From: Pseudopyrenochaeta lycopersici
Taxonomy: Eukaryota > Ascomycota > Dothideomycetes > Pleosporales > Pseudopyrenochaetaceae
Length of the DNA stretch: 64,000 bases
NCBI GenBank assembly: GCA_003313425.1
Contig: NHZP01000002.1
Coordinates: forward strand, 806,001-870,000
Direction of reading: 5' to 3'
Shown: one piece after another, positions 1-10,885 of the stretch
Position numbering within the stretch: position 1 is the first letter of the stretch
How the letters are laid out: every line of letters begins with the position of its first letter
The notes under the pieces: model-generated
What the model saw: only the letters and a program-made list of their open reading frames with translations
Database searches by the model: none
What the model was told of the DNA's origin: nothing
Made by a program: the position numbers and the translations under genes

Positions 1-500
1 CTTCAGTTCTCTCCTTCATATTGGCTTTGACAGTCCTTTCTCCCTTTCTCTCATTGAATCATTGTGCAGCGCACATATATTGCGATTTTCCAGCCTTGCA
101 CACCTTCATACCTTCCGTGGTCGATCCCTGCCCAGAAAGAGCCAAAGAGGAATATCCGCGTGCGCATCAGGGTCTGGTAGCCACATCCCACGATCGACGT
201 CATCGGCCGACGGCTTTATTGATTAGCTAGTCTGCCCCTTTGGCTACACTACAGCTGTTTTTTTTATTATCATTATTTGCGACAACAACTGGGTTGTGTA
301 GGGCTTCATAGCGCGCTCAACAAGTCTTGTTCCAAGTACTGTGTAACGCGCTATTACTCCCTTCTCGACTCTGCACTCGACGACATAAAGCGTGCCTGCG
401 ACCCGTACGACCTCTGATCTACACATTTTCCAAACCCACAAGTCTATCAACGTACGTGCCCACAAACCCACTTAAATCCACCAATACATTCTGACAAACC
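1..500. other. Upstream region of the MARVEL-like gene
   Basis: No supportable gene. It holds a T-rich patch around 257-280 and a pyrimidine-rich stretch before the ATG at 501, consistent with promoter and 5' leader. Short open frames here lack family features. Confidence 0.5.
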
Positions 501-1046
501 ATGATCCAGCTCCCCAAAATGGCATTCAACTTCCTTTCCCGTAGATCGATGAAAGGCGAAAAGGCCGCTATGGGCACCTCGTTCTGGTCGCACTTCACCG
601 TCACCGGCTTTCTGCGCATCCTCCTGCGCCTCTTCCAGTTCGTCATGGGCCTCACTGTTATCGGCCTATACGCCGTGGATCTGGACAACGCGCGGAAAGC
701 GGGCAAGTATGTCGACTCCAAATGGGTATGGGCCGTGGTCTGCGGCACGCTCGGCGCTGTCGCATCCTTGGTCTTCATGCTACCGCTGATCAAGGCGTGG
801 TTCTTCTTCTACGTAGACGCCTTCATCTGGCTCTGCTACTTGATTGCTTTTGGCATCTTTGGGAAGATGTACATTCCAGAGAATGCGGAAGGAAACAAGG
901 GAATTATCCGCATGAAGAACGCCGTCTGGGTGCTGCTGGTGAACATGCTGCTTTGGCTGTTGACAGCCGTCTATGGAGGAGTCGTGTTTTGGAAGAGCAG
1001 AACGGCAAGGACTACTCATACTGGGCGTGCGGGTGTGCATGTCTAA
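501..1046 (+). CDS. MARVEL-like four-helix membrane protein
   Basis: A 181-residue single-exon protein with four hydrophobic segments at about residues 32-55, 74-98, 100-122 and 138-163, short loops and a basic C-terminus. This layout is typical of fungal MARVEL-domain proteins, which sit in the plasma membrane or endomembranes and are linked to membrane organisation; the specific role is unknown. Start: ATG at 501 follows a pyrimidine-rich leader; a second in-frame ATG lies six codons on, and the first hydrophobic segment begins well after both. The four segments and the assignment are read from the sequence and recalled family form, without a profile search. Confidence 0.8.
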   Translation: MIQLPKMAFNFLSRRSMKGEKAAMGTSFWSHFTVTGFLRILLRLFQFVMGLTVIGLYAVDLDNARKAGKYVDSKWVWAVVCGTLGAVASLVFMLPLIKAWFFFYVDAFIWLCYLIAFGIFGKMYIPENAEGNKGIIRMKNAVWVLLVNMLLWLLTAVYGGVVFWKSRTARTTHTGRAGVHV

Positions 1047-1230
1047 GTCCACTTCCTCCCCTACCTGCCTACCACGAGCACTGGCGTCTTTGTGGTGACG
1101 GGAACTAATGGGAGTGTTGTAGAGGATTTCGCTCAATGTTGAGGTCGATGTCAATCAGCATTGGGGAGTTTCAGTGCATCACAGTTCGCAGTCAGCTTTT
1201 TCGAGGAGAGTTTCGACACCTCGATCAAGC

Positions 1231-1590
1231 ATGTCCACAGCGTCTCCGAGGACTTCTCCCCAAAGAGCAGGTTACCCTCCGCATCGACCAAGATCGCTCG
1301 TCCCTGCTCCACTCCCACCAAACTTCCGCATCGCGCCTCCAACCCAGACACTGGTGCCCATGGCCAGCCCCGACTCCCGCACACTCACGCCTGTCTTCTT
1401 TCCGTCCCAGCGTTCAGCGTCTGCTCCCTGTCCGTGCCTCGCATCGCGTCCTCGCATTCTACCCAATCCCCGCGAGGAGCCAGCGATGGAGGACAATGAC
1501 GAGGAGACTGCTTTGTCCAAGTTTCAGCATTGGCTTTCTTTGTTTCCCGAGTCTGCGATACCCATATCTGTCAGAGAGGCATTGTCTTGA
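1231..1590 (+). CDS. Possible small Pro/Ser-rich protein
   Basis: An ATG-started frame of 119 codons, 185 nt after the MARVEL-like gene on the same strand. The N-terminal two thirds are rich in Pro, Ser and Arg; the last 35 residues change to an acidic then amphipathic stretch (EDNDEET, then FQHWLSLFPE). No family recognised. The composition resembles real disordered fungal proteins more than a shadow frame, but nothing else confirms it. It could also be 3' UTR of the upstream gene. Confidence 0.35.
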   Translation: MSTASPRTSPQRAGYPPHRPRSLVPAPLPPNFRIAPPTQTLVPMASPDSRTLTPVFFPSQRSASAPCPCLASRPRILPNPREEPAMEDNDEETALSKFQHWLSLFPESAIPISVREALS

Positions 1591-2358
1591 ATGTGCTTTA
1601 CGGTTGTATATTTATATGAATGAGAAATGTATTCCTATCACCAAACGTTCACATTGTTCTGCGATGCTTGCATTATGAATACCGATAGTCTTCAGTGAAT
1701 GGACTCTGTTTGAGATGCTCGGACGCATTCATCAAGCTATAGAGTCGTAGAGTTGTGGGGATAAAGCGGGAAATGAACATGGGGAGATAAATCAACGCTT
1801 CAGTGAGGTCAAGTCAGGGTGAACGATACATCCTCCCACTTCAAAAAATTGCAAGCAAAAGCATTCATTGGCAATGATACTTATAGCAGCATGGTTTTGC
1901 TGTGCACTTATCCTATTCAAGAGTGAAGTTCTGAAAAAAGAATATTTCCACACAAGAAAATTCTACATATGCACCATCACACCTAAGCACCCGGCCATGC
2001 TCAGGATTCCGCACTAACGTTATCGCGCTTACACTGGGGCTCATGCAGGAAGCCGCCAATATACTCCATGATATGCCTGAAGTCGTTCTGCAGAAAGTTT
2101 GTAATCTCTTCGCCAACTTTGAAGTCAAGGAGATCTTAGCAAGATAATGGTGGTATGGCAATAAAAACGGATGAGGGGCTAGTGTCCTCCTTTGCACCTA
2201 GTCCGGCTCTCATCCTTCAGCGTCTCTTCTTTCTTGTTGAGAATTGATGACTGATGAGGTTATCGTGCTGACTTCCGCGGCGACCCAGTACTAGGAGGAT
2301 CATCATCCTAGAGCAATTCGACAAAATGAGTCTGGACAGGGATGTCGATATTCAGGTC
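1591..2358. other. Convergent intergenic region
   Basis: Lies between 3' ends of genes on opposite strands. I see no gene here. The stretch around 1600-2150 is AT-rich and would hold 3' UTRs and polyadenylation sites. Confidence 0.4.
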
Positions 2359-3300
2359 TCACCTCCGTCGACTCCTGTCCCCGCTCGCCTGTTGCGCCGC
2401 CTGTTGAGCAGCTTCATGCCCAAGCTCTGTCCTGAGGGCCTTGAGCTTATTTTCTGTTTCTTCCCGCTTCTTCGTCTCCTTCTCCAGTTCCTTGTCGACG
2501 TCTTCAATCTTCCTTTTCAGAAGATCAATGAGCGCCTGTTCTTGATCTTGACTGAATGGTACCTCGTCTGCTCCCTTCTCTGGCAATTGCGCGCTTCGCT
2601 CGCCGTTGGGCATTCCCCTCTTCATGCGACCATTCGCGCCTAGTGACGCCTTCTTACTACCACCTTTACCGGCGGGTACGAGATAGTTCCATTGATCTTC
2701 TGCCGTAAGGCTGTCGAAGAGCGCTTCGGTAGGCTCATTGAATTGTACAACCTCCAAGAACTCACTCCTCACACATCCTGTCCTCTCTTGTTCAGCTTGC
2801 ATCGCCTCATCCCCATATTTCTCCAGCTGCAAAAAGTGCTGCCGGTACTGCGCCTTCTCGCCGCTGGCCGGCACAAAATGCAGTCTGATATCAATACTGA
2901 ACCCTCCCCATCCCGTCTCGGTGACTTCGAACGGTGGATTCTCGCAGGTCCGTAGAGGGTTCTCGTACGTGTTGAAGATTTTGAATTGGACTTTGTTCAG
3001 CCAGGTTGTGAGGGCCGGGTCGCCTTCTGGTTGGCGGACGTAGACAGTCCAGCGCTTTGTGTGGTCTACAGGGACATTTTTGGGGCGGTCGGGATGGCCT
3101 ACTGGAGGCAGCTGCCAGGCTTCGGAACCAATGACTACAGGTGTCAATACATGTTCCTTGATGATAGGTATCGCAGGCTCATACTTATATTTCGGCTGAT
3201 GCGCTTGTTCTACCTTGCGTCAGTATGTGGGAATACTCCAAGGCGAAAGGCAGAAAGAGCTACTTACCTTGACGCGCTTGTTCGACGCGGGTGCGGGCAT
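2359..3300 (-). CDS. YAF9: YEATS-domain protein Yaf9
   Basis: Two exons: 3300-3268 and 3213-2359; intron 3214-3267 is 54 nt with a GTAAGT donor. The product is 295 residues. Yaf9 is a shared subunit of SWR1 (H2A.Z deposition) and NuA4 (histone acetylation) and reads acylated histone H3 through its YEATS domain. Seen: the basic start with KRVK, then the YEATS core at about residues 50-185, with HTKRWTVYV, ETGWGGFSIDI and HFLQLEKYG, the aromatic-rich strands and loops of the fold. A C-terminal coiled coil (about 235-285, rich in K/E) matches the region used to join the complexes. An acidic/Gly linker lies between. The exon 1 join was chosen because it restores the conserved KRVK lead-in. Slightly longer than yeast Yaf9. 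Confidence 0.92.
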
Positions 3301-3846
3301 CTCGAGAGCTCGCGCCGCCTAATTTGCCAGAGTGAAGCTGTCTCAGTGATTGTGGGCCAGTTCTGGGATGCTCCAGAGATAATTTGAGAGTATGCGACTT
3401 GGATGACGGTAATTTGAGAGCTTCAATTTGGTTGCGCAGAGTGATGTATGAAGGTTGGTCGAGCTCTTGAGTCCAGATGCCCCAAAGTTAGAGCCGGGGT
3501 TTTAGCGACCGATCCCTGTCAGCCCTATGCATGGGAGGGAGCTAACGACAGCCTCGAATGCTGCTTGAAGAGCGATCATCACATTTATTCATGATACCTT
3601 AGGGTTACAGATACAATTTACATTTCTTCAACTTGACCCTATACCCTGACCAGAGGGCCTAGACCTCAAGGTTGCAGAATTATCTCAATCACTGCTCGTT
3701 ATCAAGTTTCGCCTCCAAAAGCCAACAAACACTGAGCAATAGCTAACTACTCAAACCATTCATCCATCAGTCACAGTCATATTTCCAGGCAGCGTTTCTA
3801 GCCCTATTGGTTCATCAGCCTCGTCACTCATCCCTCTAGATCATCT
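3301..3846. other. YAF9 upstream region
   Basis: Promoter side of YAF9 and 3' side of the next minus-strand gene. No gene or clear element seen. Confidence 0.4.
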
Positions 3847-5083
3847 TCAGAGAGAGTACTTACAGCCATCGAGAGGCTCCTTCGCAATCTGCTCTTGAAT
3901 ACACTTGTTACCAGTACTAAAAGTCTGAGTCTTTAACTCCTTGCAACCCATGAAGTCACATCTTGCATCCATCGCTCTCTGCAACGAGTCGCCTTGCCAA
4001 CCAAATACATAATCAGCGTGGTGACCGTAACCTGTCGCATCGCCCTGGGCCCATACGAAAGGTTGGCTCCCATCCTGAGGCCACTCCGATTGTGGGAAGA
4101 TGCCTGTGTCCCAAACTGTTTCAAGGAAGACTTGAGGAAGTCGAACAGGGTGGGAAGATGGGCAGCCATTGTACCCAAATGCGACGTGAGATTTATGGTT
4201 TGCACTGTCGAGGTTTTTGCCGTCCCAGCATGTGGGGAAGAAAACAGCGACCCGCACACCGCCTGCACAATGCTGCTTCGGCAAGTAAGAAGTATCGTTT
4301 TCACTCACGCCAAAGGGATTTGGCTCGAAGTTCCTGCCGGTGTAGCAGCGATACGAGTTCATGGCTCCGTCGTAACTCTGCTTTCGCTTGGTGGCATCGC
4401 CAACGACCATACGAAAGCCGGGTGCGAAAGCTGTGATATTGACTGACGCGTCATCAGGTGTTGTGTAGTAGACTGTCATACCGCCATTCTAGAAAGACTG
4501 GATGAGCATGTATGATTCCCAGCACGTTGATGGGCGAGAACCTAGGATGAGGCAAAAGAAGTCGATGTACGAATGGGTAACACTCACTGCGCCGTTAAAG
4601 CCTTGGTTGGCCATCTGTGGTACACGTTTAAATGTCCCGTTACGCGCTCGGAAGAACAGAGCGGGCGTCCAATAGTTCGATAAATCTTCGGTGAATGTGC
4701 ATGTTGTGCACGACGCCTCTGCAGGAATATCGAGCGTCTTTGGATCCATAGTAACATTGAAGGCATCCTCCTATTATCAGCAGAGACCTTCCAGAGCTGG
4801 GTCCTCTAGTGGCACTCACCCCTCCAACGATTTGATGCACATGCTGCGACGGGCTCTTGCCCGGCTGAACCACACTGTGATAGTGGATTTAGTACTGCTT
4901 GAATTCAAATATTGTAGTATCACTCACGGATCGAGACGCTGTGTCACAAGCTGTGAGCATGAAAAGCGCAACTGGTATTGTTAGGAAGGGGCACTGGCGT
5001 GAACAACATAGACCGCATACCATCTTATCAGCCTGCGTCGTGGACGCAAACAGCATGAACGAAACAATATGACTCCAGAACAT
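3847..5083 (-). CDS. Secreted DUF1996-domain protein
   Basis: Five exons on the minus strand: 5083-5021, 4950-4928, 4874-4820, 4767-4588 and 4488-3847, with introns of 70, 53, 52 and 99 nt. The product is 320 residues. Residues 1-18 form a signal peptide (FMLFAS core, cleavage near TTQA). The mature part is a DUF1996 domain: RLDPVVQPGK, SQHVHQIVGG, then SCTTCTFTEDLSNYW with paired cysteines, NGGMTVYY, and a C-terminal half with HADYVFGWQGDSLQRAMD. The family is widespread and secreted in fungi and its function is not known; some members carry an added WSC domain, this one does not. The joins are supported because each one restores a conserved DUF1996 block. Expected extracellular or wall-associated, probably disulfide-rich. 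Confidence 0.88.
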
Positions 5084-6108
5084 ATTTAATAAGTGATTGA
5101 AACGAGTGACGAGAATTGAAGGAAACGACCGATGTACAGACGATTGACAGAGCAAAGGAGAGAAGATGCGAAGCCCTTGAACTTCTACCACCCGTTCTCC
5201 ACGAGGGCTGCTATACACTAACAATTCTCATACCGTAACATCCGTTCAGTATAGCACTTGAAATTAGCTTATGGCTGCTGATTTCGTTGTATGTTTGAAA
5301 CATTTCGCATAAACGAGATGAAGCCAGGGAACCCCAACACTGCAACTCCCGGTAGTTGAAGAGACATGCCGGACGGCACGAACAACAAGGATCGGAAATA
5401 TACAGGCCGCCTTAGCTGTGGGATTTGGCATGGGAATCTTGATGTTTCACAACTTGTGGGTGATGGGAAAGCGGCAAGGCCTAAAAGTGATGGTGATATC
5501 CGCTGATCCATTACACATTAAACTGGCATAGATTGAAAGGTTAATCTTGTGGTTGCAAAACTTCTGGTGGCTTCTTCGCGTAGAACAACAGGTCAAGGGA
5601 AGAGCGCAATTCATCTGAGCGATCAAATTCTCCTCCAAGTACAGGCCTAAGTTTGATTTTGTGGGCCACCCTCATGTGGAAGGAGCAATAAAGCCTCCAT
5701 TGCTGTCTACCTCACAGCAAGAGGATGATATTAGCAGTAGTGAAAATAAACTAAGTACAACGCTATCAACAGGAATTGTGCAAACTCTTTTTTGCGTTGC
5801 GGGGAAATTGATGTAGAGCGAAGATCCGTTCATCAATGAGAACGCGCTAGCTGTTTCAGCGATACCACCATATCACTTCGAACTTCTAACCCTGCGAAGA
5901 TCTTTCTTTCCAAAGTTACCCGGACGATCCAGACTTTTACGGTGGCACCAATGTCAATTTCATGGTGGTACCTGTGAAACAATGATGCGCTGTCCAAAGT
6001 CTTAGCCTTCAATTTCTGGCCAACCACTTGCTATAATTGCTGGACAACCGGGTCAGCTATTTCCTCTCAACGAAACTTCTTGACCACGTACATTCAATGT
6101 TTTTATTT
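5084..6108. other. Intergenic, about 1 kb
   Basis: Upstream of the DUF1996 gene and downstream of the small minus-strand gene at 6109. Moderately AT-rich; no gene, repeat or RNA recognised. Confidence 0.4.
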
Positions 6109-6381
6109 TCAATTCTTTTCGTCTCGGGCCCTATTCCCATACAATTCCTCCTGTTTATTGGCGTTTGGCTTCCCCTCAATACGATCCAGAGAATCCTCAA
6201 TAAGCCCAATGTGCCCTCGCAATGTACCTTCAATTTCATCAAGTCGTGCTTCTTGCTCTTCCAGGTTCTGGTCCAACTTCTTCTCCACCCGAGAGCCCAG
6301 GTAGGTTGCGAAACCAGCGACCACAGTAAAGTTCGTAGCTACCAGGACGAAGTCATTCTTGAAAAGGTTGCGGAGTGCCAT
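6109..6381 (-). CDS. Small membrane/coiled-coil protein
   Basis: A 90-residue frame with its own ATG at 6381. Residues about 10-30 form one hydrophobic segment (FVLVATNFTVVAGFATYLG). It is followed by a charged amphipathic stretch (about 33-68) with heptad-like spacing of Leu and Ile, suggesting a short coiled coil, then a hydrophilic tail. This is the look of a small mitochondrial or ER tail protein. I do not recognise the family. It lies head to head with the COQ11-like gene, sharing about 570 bp; a mitochondrial site would fit but is inference. Confidence 0.55.
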   Translation of the reverse strand: MALRNLFKNDFVLVATNFTVVAGFATYLGSRVEKKLDQNLEEQEARLDEIEGTLRGHIGLIEDSLDRIEGKPNANKQEELYGNRARDEKN

Positions 6382-6951
6382 TGTAATCGTAGCGACAGGC
6401 CAGAGTTCGAACTGAATATGGATTCAGCGAATGTTTACTGTGTGTGGTTTTGTAGGCTGTAAGCAGTCTTGAAAGGATGATATCATGACTAAGAGAGCAT
6501 GAACGGATTGAATGGAACGAAAGGAGCCGCTTTTAATCACTAGAATAGATTCATTCAAGTCCAATGCCTTGTACAGAATGGATATTAAGAATATGTTAGC
6601 TTTATTATGGAAATGCTCTGTTCCATTGTAATAATTTTACTCAAGATCCGTAGGTTAGTGAATTGCAGTTGGAACATGTGGTCAAGAGCAACAGCAGTAA
6701 TGAAAATAATGATTCAATTTCAACAAAAATCTGAGGGACGCAAAAATACACAAGAAAAACTTGAAAGTGACAAAACATCCCCAAGCCGTGGTGGTTGATT
6801 CCAGCTACAGGGCGGAGGTCCGCACAGATCCGCATAACCCTGCTCAGCCCTACGCGATAGGCAAAGTTACGCGAAATGGAGTGACATCAACACTCGACGC
6901 TCCAACCTCTCTATACTTCATGTTCCCATTGCACAGCACCACAACACCACA
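6382..6951. other. Shared divergent promoter region
   Basis: Between the 90-aa protein (minus) and the COQ11-like gene (plus). AT-rich around 6590-6770. No element stands out. Confidence 0.4.
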
Positions 6952-7983
6952 ATGGCTTCAGCAGCGAAGAAGAAGCTCGTAGTATGCGGTGGCAATGGCT
7001 TCCTCGGTACATATTTCCCAATTCTGGCCTCAGCCATTCCATTCGAAGCTTCATTGGACCGTACGACCTAACAGACCCCCAGGAAGTCGCATTTGCAAAG
7101 CAGCAGCCCACCGCGGCTGGACCGTAACCTCCATCTCGCGTTCCGGCACGCCACACTGGTCCTCAGTCTCTGCCTCACCCAATCCTCCTGACTGGTCAGA
7201 CAAGGTGTCATGGCAGAAAGGCGACGTACTGGACCCGGCATCCTACACTCAACACCTGGAGGGAGCAGACGCGGTTATACATTCAATGGGCATATTGTTG
7301 GAGGCAGATTACAAAGGCGTTGTGAGTGGAAGGGAGAGCCCAATTAAAGGGCTGCAGAGGGCGTTCAGTGCGACGAAGGCAGGTACACAGAACCCGCTCG
7401 AGCGAAAGGAAGGAGAGACACTACGGCCGCAAGAGAGTGATGGGCAGTTGACATATGAGGTTATGAACCGCGATACAGGTATGACTACCAGCATTCAAGC
7501 CAATCAACACGGCGACAGTCGCGAGGTCATGTTCAGAGATGGCTAAAATGGATTACAGCCGTTTCACTCGCCCACGAGTCCTCGATGAAGAAAGTCCCAA
7601 CCTTTCTATACATATCTGCGGCAGCCGGTACTCCTATCCTCCCAGCCCGATATATTACAACGAAGCGCGAGGCTGAATCCATCATCTCCACCACATTCCC
7701 TACAATGCGTTCAATATTCATACGAGCGCCATTTATGTGGGATTCGGCACGGACGTTTACGCTTCCTATTGCTGCAGGCGGTATGGTAGCGAGTATGGTG
7801 AATAGCGCTGTGGGTGGGCGGTTAACTTGGCTTATGGGAGCTGGTGGGATAAAGCCACTCAAGGCAGACTTAGTTGGAGAAGCTGTGGTCGAGGCACTCG
7901 AAGATAATGAAGTGAGAGGACCAGTCGAGGTGCCTGAGATTGAACGACTGGGAACCAGGGCATGGAGGAAGAACATGCTATGA
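6952..7983 (+). CDS. COQ11: Coq11-like NAD(P)-binding protein
   Basis: Three exons: 6952-7006, 7083-7478 and 7559-7983, with introns of 76 and 80 nt; 291 residues. The protein is an atypical (extended) short-chain dehydrogenase. Yeast Coq11 belongs to the coenzyme Q synthesis complex of the mitochondrial inner membrane. Seen: the Rossmann motif GGNGFLG at residues 13-19, then SRSG after the second strand, VIHSMGILLE in the middle, YEVMNRDTA across the second splice site, and YITTKREAE, holding the family's Tyr-x3-Lys. These match the yeast protein (HSLGILLE, YEMMNK, YINSKREAE). The second acceptor was placed at ATTACAG|CC, preceded by a CTAAAA branch-like site, because this joins the frames without a gap. 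There is no obvious long presequence, as in yeast. Confidence 0.88.
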
Positions 7984-8525
7984 CGAAAACAAAGGAATGG
8001 ATTTGAAGCGTGGCAACGAAATTTGATGCGCGATTGTATCATGTTTTACTAGCACTTGGAGTCGTTTCCAGCCAGCTGAATTCTCATAAAGAGTAATATG
8101 GGAATTTGCATCGCCACATTGTCATGTGGTCTCTAGCTATCATCGCTGCTTAATTTTAAGTCAGCATGGCCACCTTCCAACTCTCAAAACCACTCCTGGA
8201 AGATTTCGAGTATCAGTGCTCTCTTTGATCCGCAAAGTTGCATTCACTGCAAGACTGCAAGCCAACTATTCGGCGATGCCTATATCTAGGTCACCATGGC
8301 GTCGGCTGTCGTGAATGAGAACCAGGTCGCCATAGTTCACCAGGGGCACCGGGCTTTTCTTTCATCACAACTCTCGTCTCCCTCTTCTAAGGAATCCCAA
8401 CCAAATAGCATAGAGCAACGTACCTTGTGCCTCAGGCCATCATCACACGTATATCTAGCCCATCAATTTCGTCTATCGTTGGCCAACTGATATTCGGAGT
8501 TATCCGGCACCCCAGAATATAGTGC
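7984..8525. other. Convergent intergenic region
   Basis: Between the 3' ends of the COQ11-like gene and RIO1. No gene recognised; frames here are short and without family features. Confidence 0.4.
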
Positions 8526-10142
8526 TCACTTCTTCCTTGAGCTTTGCGATACTAGTTTCTTCTTCAAATGCTTAGGCATCTTCTCTTTGCGCTTCTCACG
8601 CTTTTCTTCTTTTATAGCCTTCTTGTGCGCCAGCTTCTCGTCCTTGTCCATGTGCTTCTTACCCCTACTAGGGCCCTTTTCGAATAGACTTTGGTCAACT
8701 TCGGACTCATTCGAGTTATCATCATCCGATTCATCCTCGGGTGATGCATCGCTCTCGTTGTTGTTGACCACTTTGTCGGCGAGAAGAGCCTGATAGGGTA
8801 GCTCCGACCCCTCACCCTTGTTGACCAGCTCAGCGTCGCGCTCAATGTCGTACACCTGTTCCAGGGTCTGTGGAATATACTGATTCCGAAACACCTCATC
8901 GTCCTCTTCCTCCTTCTTCCTCTCCTTCTCTGTCAACGGCTCTTTGACCAACAGCGCCCTCGCCGATTCTTCGACCTTATCCTGATTTGTGATATCTTTT
9001 GCTCCCACTTCGCCGGTTACGAATGCAAAGGCGCGGCGTTCGGAGAGTGTCTCAACATTCCGCGACCGGAAGAAATCTGATACATTCTTTACATCCATGC
9101 GCAGGAACTCCAGGGAGCGGGGGTGGTCATGTTCGACTGCCTGCGAGACATCGATGATCCACTGCTTTCCTTCATGGTAGAGAACATTGTACTCACTCAG
9201 ATCGGCGTGGACGAGGCGGCATGTTTGATAGAGGATGCGCATGTAGCTGAGCATTTGGATGTACAAATCAGTCCACTTTGCGTCCTCTTCTTCAGGCGTT
9301 AGATCCTCGAATCGAACGTCTTTGAGTCGCGGCGCGGCCTTGCCCTTCCGATCACCCACGAAGCCCATTATCAGAACATGGTTTCGTAACGCGATAGGTT
9401 CTGGTGATGGTATACCCGCATCGTGTATACGTGCCAGATTCCTGCGCTCTTTATCCGCCCACATCTTCACCATGGCGCGGTTGTTGCTCTTATTGTACCC
9501 CTGCCTGAATCTGAACTCGCCTTCGACGTATTTTGCGCGGTCTTTGAAGACAAGGATGGACGTTTTGTAGACTTTGACGGCACGGTGGATGGGACCTGTG
9601 TCCGAGTCTGAAGGCTCTGTGATGGCGTGGTAAACGTTTGCTTCTTTGCCTGTTGAAATGACACCGTGGATCTCTGATATTGAACCGCGGTTTATCAACT
9701 GAAGTAAGATCATCTGAGTTCTCCTATCCAACACCTGCTCTGTTGTCGCGCGGTCCGCTTTATCTTTGTCGCGCGCATTGCCCCCCGTGGCGCCAGTAAA
9801 CCGATCAGTGAGCCGAATTTTGCTGGCATGTTTCGCTAATGATGCGACCTGATCGTCAATAGAGGCGTTTGTGTTTGCAGAGGGTTTCTGCGGGTTTGCT
9901 TTAGGCTTCTGGTCGGCCGGTATGGATGGGTCGTTGACCTTTCGCTGGCGATTATATGCTTTTGTGAAGTCATTCGAGTCGCCAGATATAAGTTCAGGCA
10001 CGATTTCTTCGTCAGAGTCGAAAAGATCATCAATGTCATCATCGTTCTCTTCGGCAAATGTACCTGCCGTTTGATCCTCTTCGATACTCTGAGGGGCTTC
10101 AGGATGCTGGCTCAGTTGCTCGGACCCCTGTGTGCTTGCCAT
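8526..10142 (-). CDS. RIO1: Atypical protein kinase/ATPase Rio1
   Basis: Single exon, 538 residues from the ATG at 10142; an in-frame ATG 26 codons upstream is less likely, as the lead is low-complexity and the second ATG opens the acidic N-terminus typical of Rio1. Rio1 acts late in 40S ribosome maturation in the cytoplasm. Seen: winged-helix-like lead, the P-loop STGKEANVY (163-171), the Lys in AVKVYK (about 190), the catalytic loop VHADLSEYN with Asp314, and the metal-binding IIDVSQAVEHDHP with Asp331. The C-terminus (about 480-538) is highly charged: an acidic Ser/Asp/Glu patch then a basic KKAIKEEKREKRKEK stretch, likely for nuclear transport and pre-ribosome binding. All key residues are present, so it should be active. 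Confidence 0.96.
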   Translation of the reverse strand: MASTQGSEQLSQHPEAPQSIEEDQTAGTFAEENDDDIDDLFDSDEEIVPELISGDSNDFTKAYNRQRKVNDPSIPADQKPKANPQKPSANTNASIDDQVASLAKHASKIRLTDRFTGATGGNARDKDKADRATTEQVLDRRTQMILLQLINRGSISEIHGVISTGKEANVYHAITEPSDSDTGPIHRAVKVYKTSILVFKDRAKYVEGEFRFRQGYNKSNNRAMVKMWADKERRNLARIHDAGIPSPEPIALRNHVLIMGFVGDRKGKAAPRLKDVRFEDLTPEEEDAKWTDLYIQMLSYMRILYQTCRLVHADLSEYNVLYHEGKQWIIDVSQAVEHDHPRSLEFLRMDVKNVSDFFRSRNVETLSERRAFAFVTGEVGAKDITNQDKVEESARALLVKEPLTEKERKKEEEDDEVFRNQYIPQTLEQVYDIERDAELVNKGEGSELPYQALLADKVVNNNESDASPEDESDDDNSNESEVDQSLFEKGPSRGKKHMDKDEKLAHKKAIKEEKREKRKEKMPKHLKKKLVSQSSRKK

Positions 10143-10885
10143 TTTGATTGACAACTGATTGCTTATGGTGTATGTCGGAGGTGGTGTGTTGTGCGGTGTG
10201 TCACTTTGTGTGGGAGGCAAATATACCGTGGATAAAAAAGTTCGCGACTCGCGTCACTCAAACCCGGCAGAATCGCGGGGCATGGAGGGGCAAAAGCGGT
10301 AAATCATAAGTACCCACGTACTTCACGACACAGCCTAGCGTGTACGCTGCATACACATGGCAACGCTGGCGTTCCACCTGGCGTAATGAAAAACACTTAG
10401 TCGGACTCATGAAGCACTCGTCTCGTATCGCTGCCAATCAATTGTCTCGCGAGCGAAAGACTACGCTTGCAATCTCCTCTTCATACGTGTACTCCAGTTT
10501 AGCCCACACCTCAAGCATTCAGGTCGTTACTTTGATACTGTGCGCCTGGCTACACGATCTGAGTGTGAATATTGAATAGTAAGCGATGAGACCTCTTGCA
10601 AACATACCCAAGCCTCATATATGGCCACCAAGGACTGGTTAGCTGTAGTCTAAAATGAGAAGATATCAACGGGTTCGAAGAGATTTCAGGATGCTGGTTT
10701 CTTCAAATATTCTCAACAGCATTGCCGAATAACTGGAAAGCGTTGTCAAGTCGGCCCTCTACACCAGTTCACCAAAATTCCCAACTTCATTATGACCAAA
10801 GTTTTAGAGTTGCAAATGATAAGTATAATACAATGCGAATATATAGATCAAAACTCGGCTTTGCAAGATATCATTTGCAATACCT
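10143..10885. other. RIO1 upstream region
   Basis: Promoter side of RIO1 and 3' side of the next minus-strand gene. AT-rich after about 10600. No gene seen. Confidence 0.4.
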
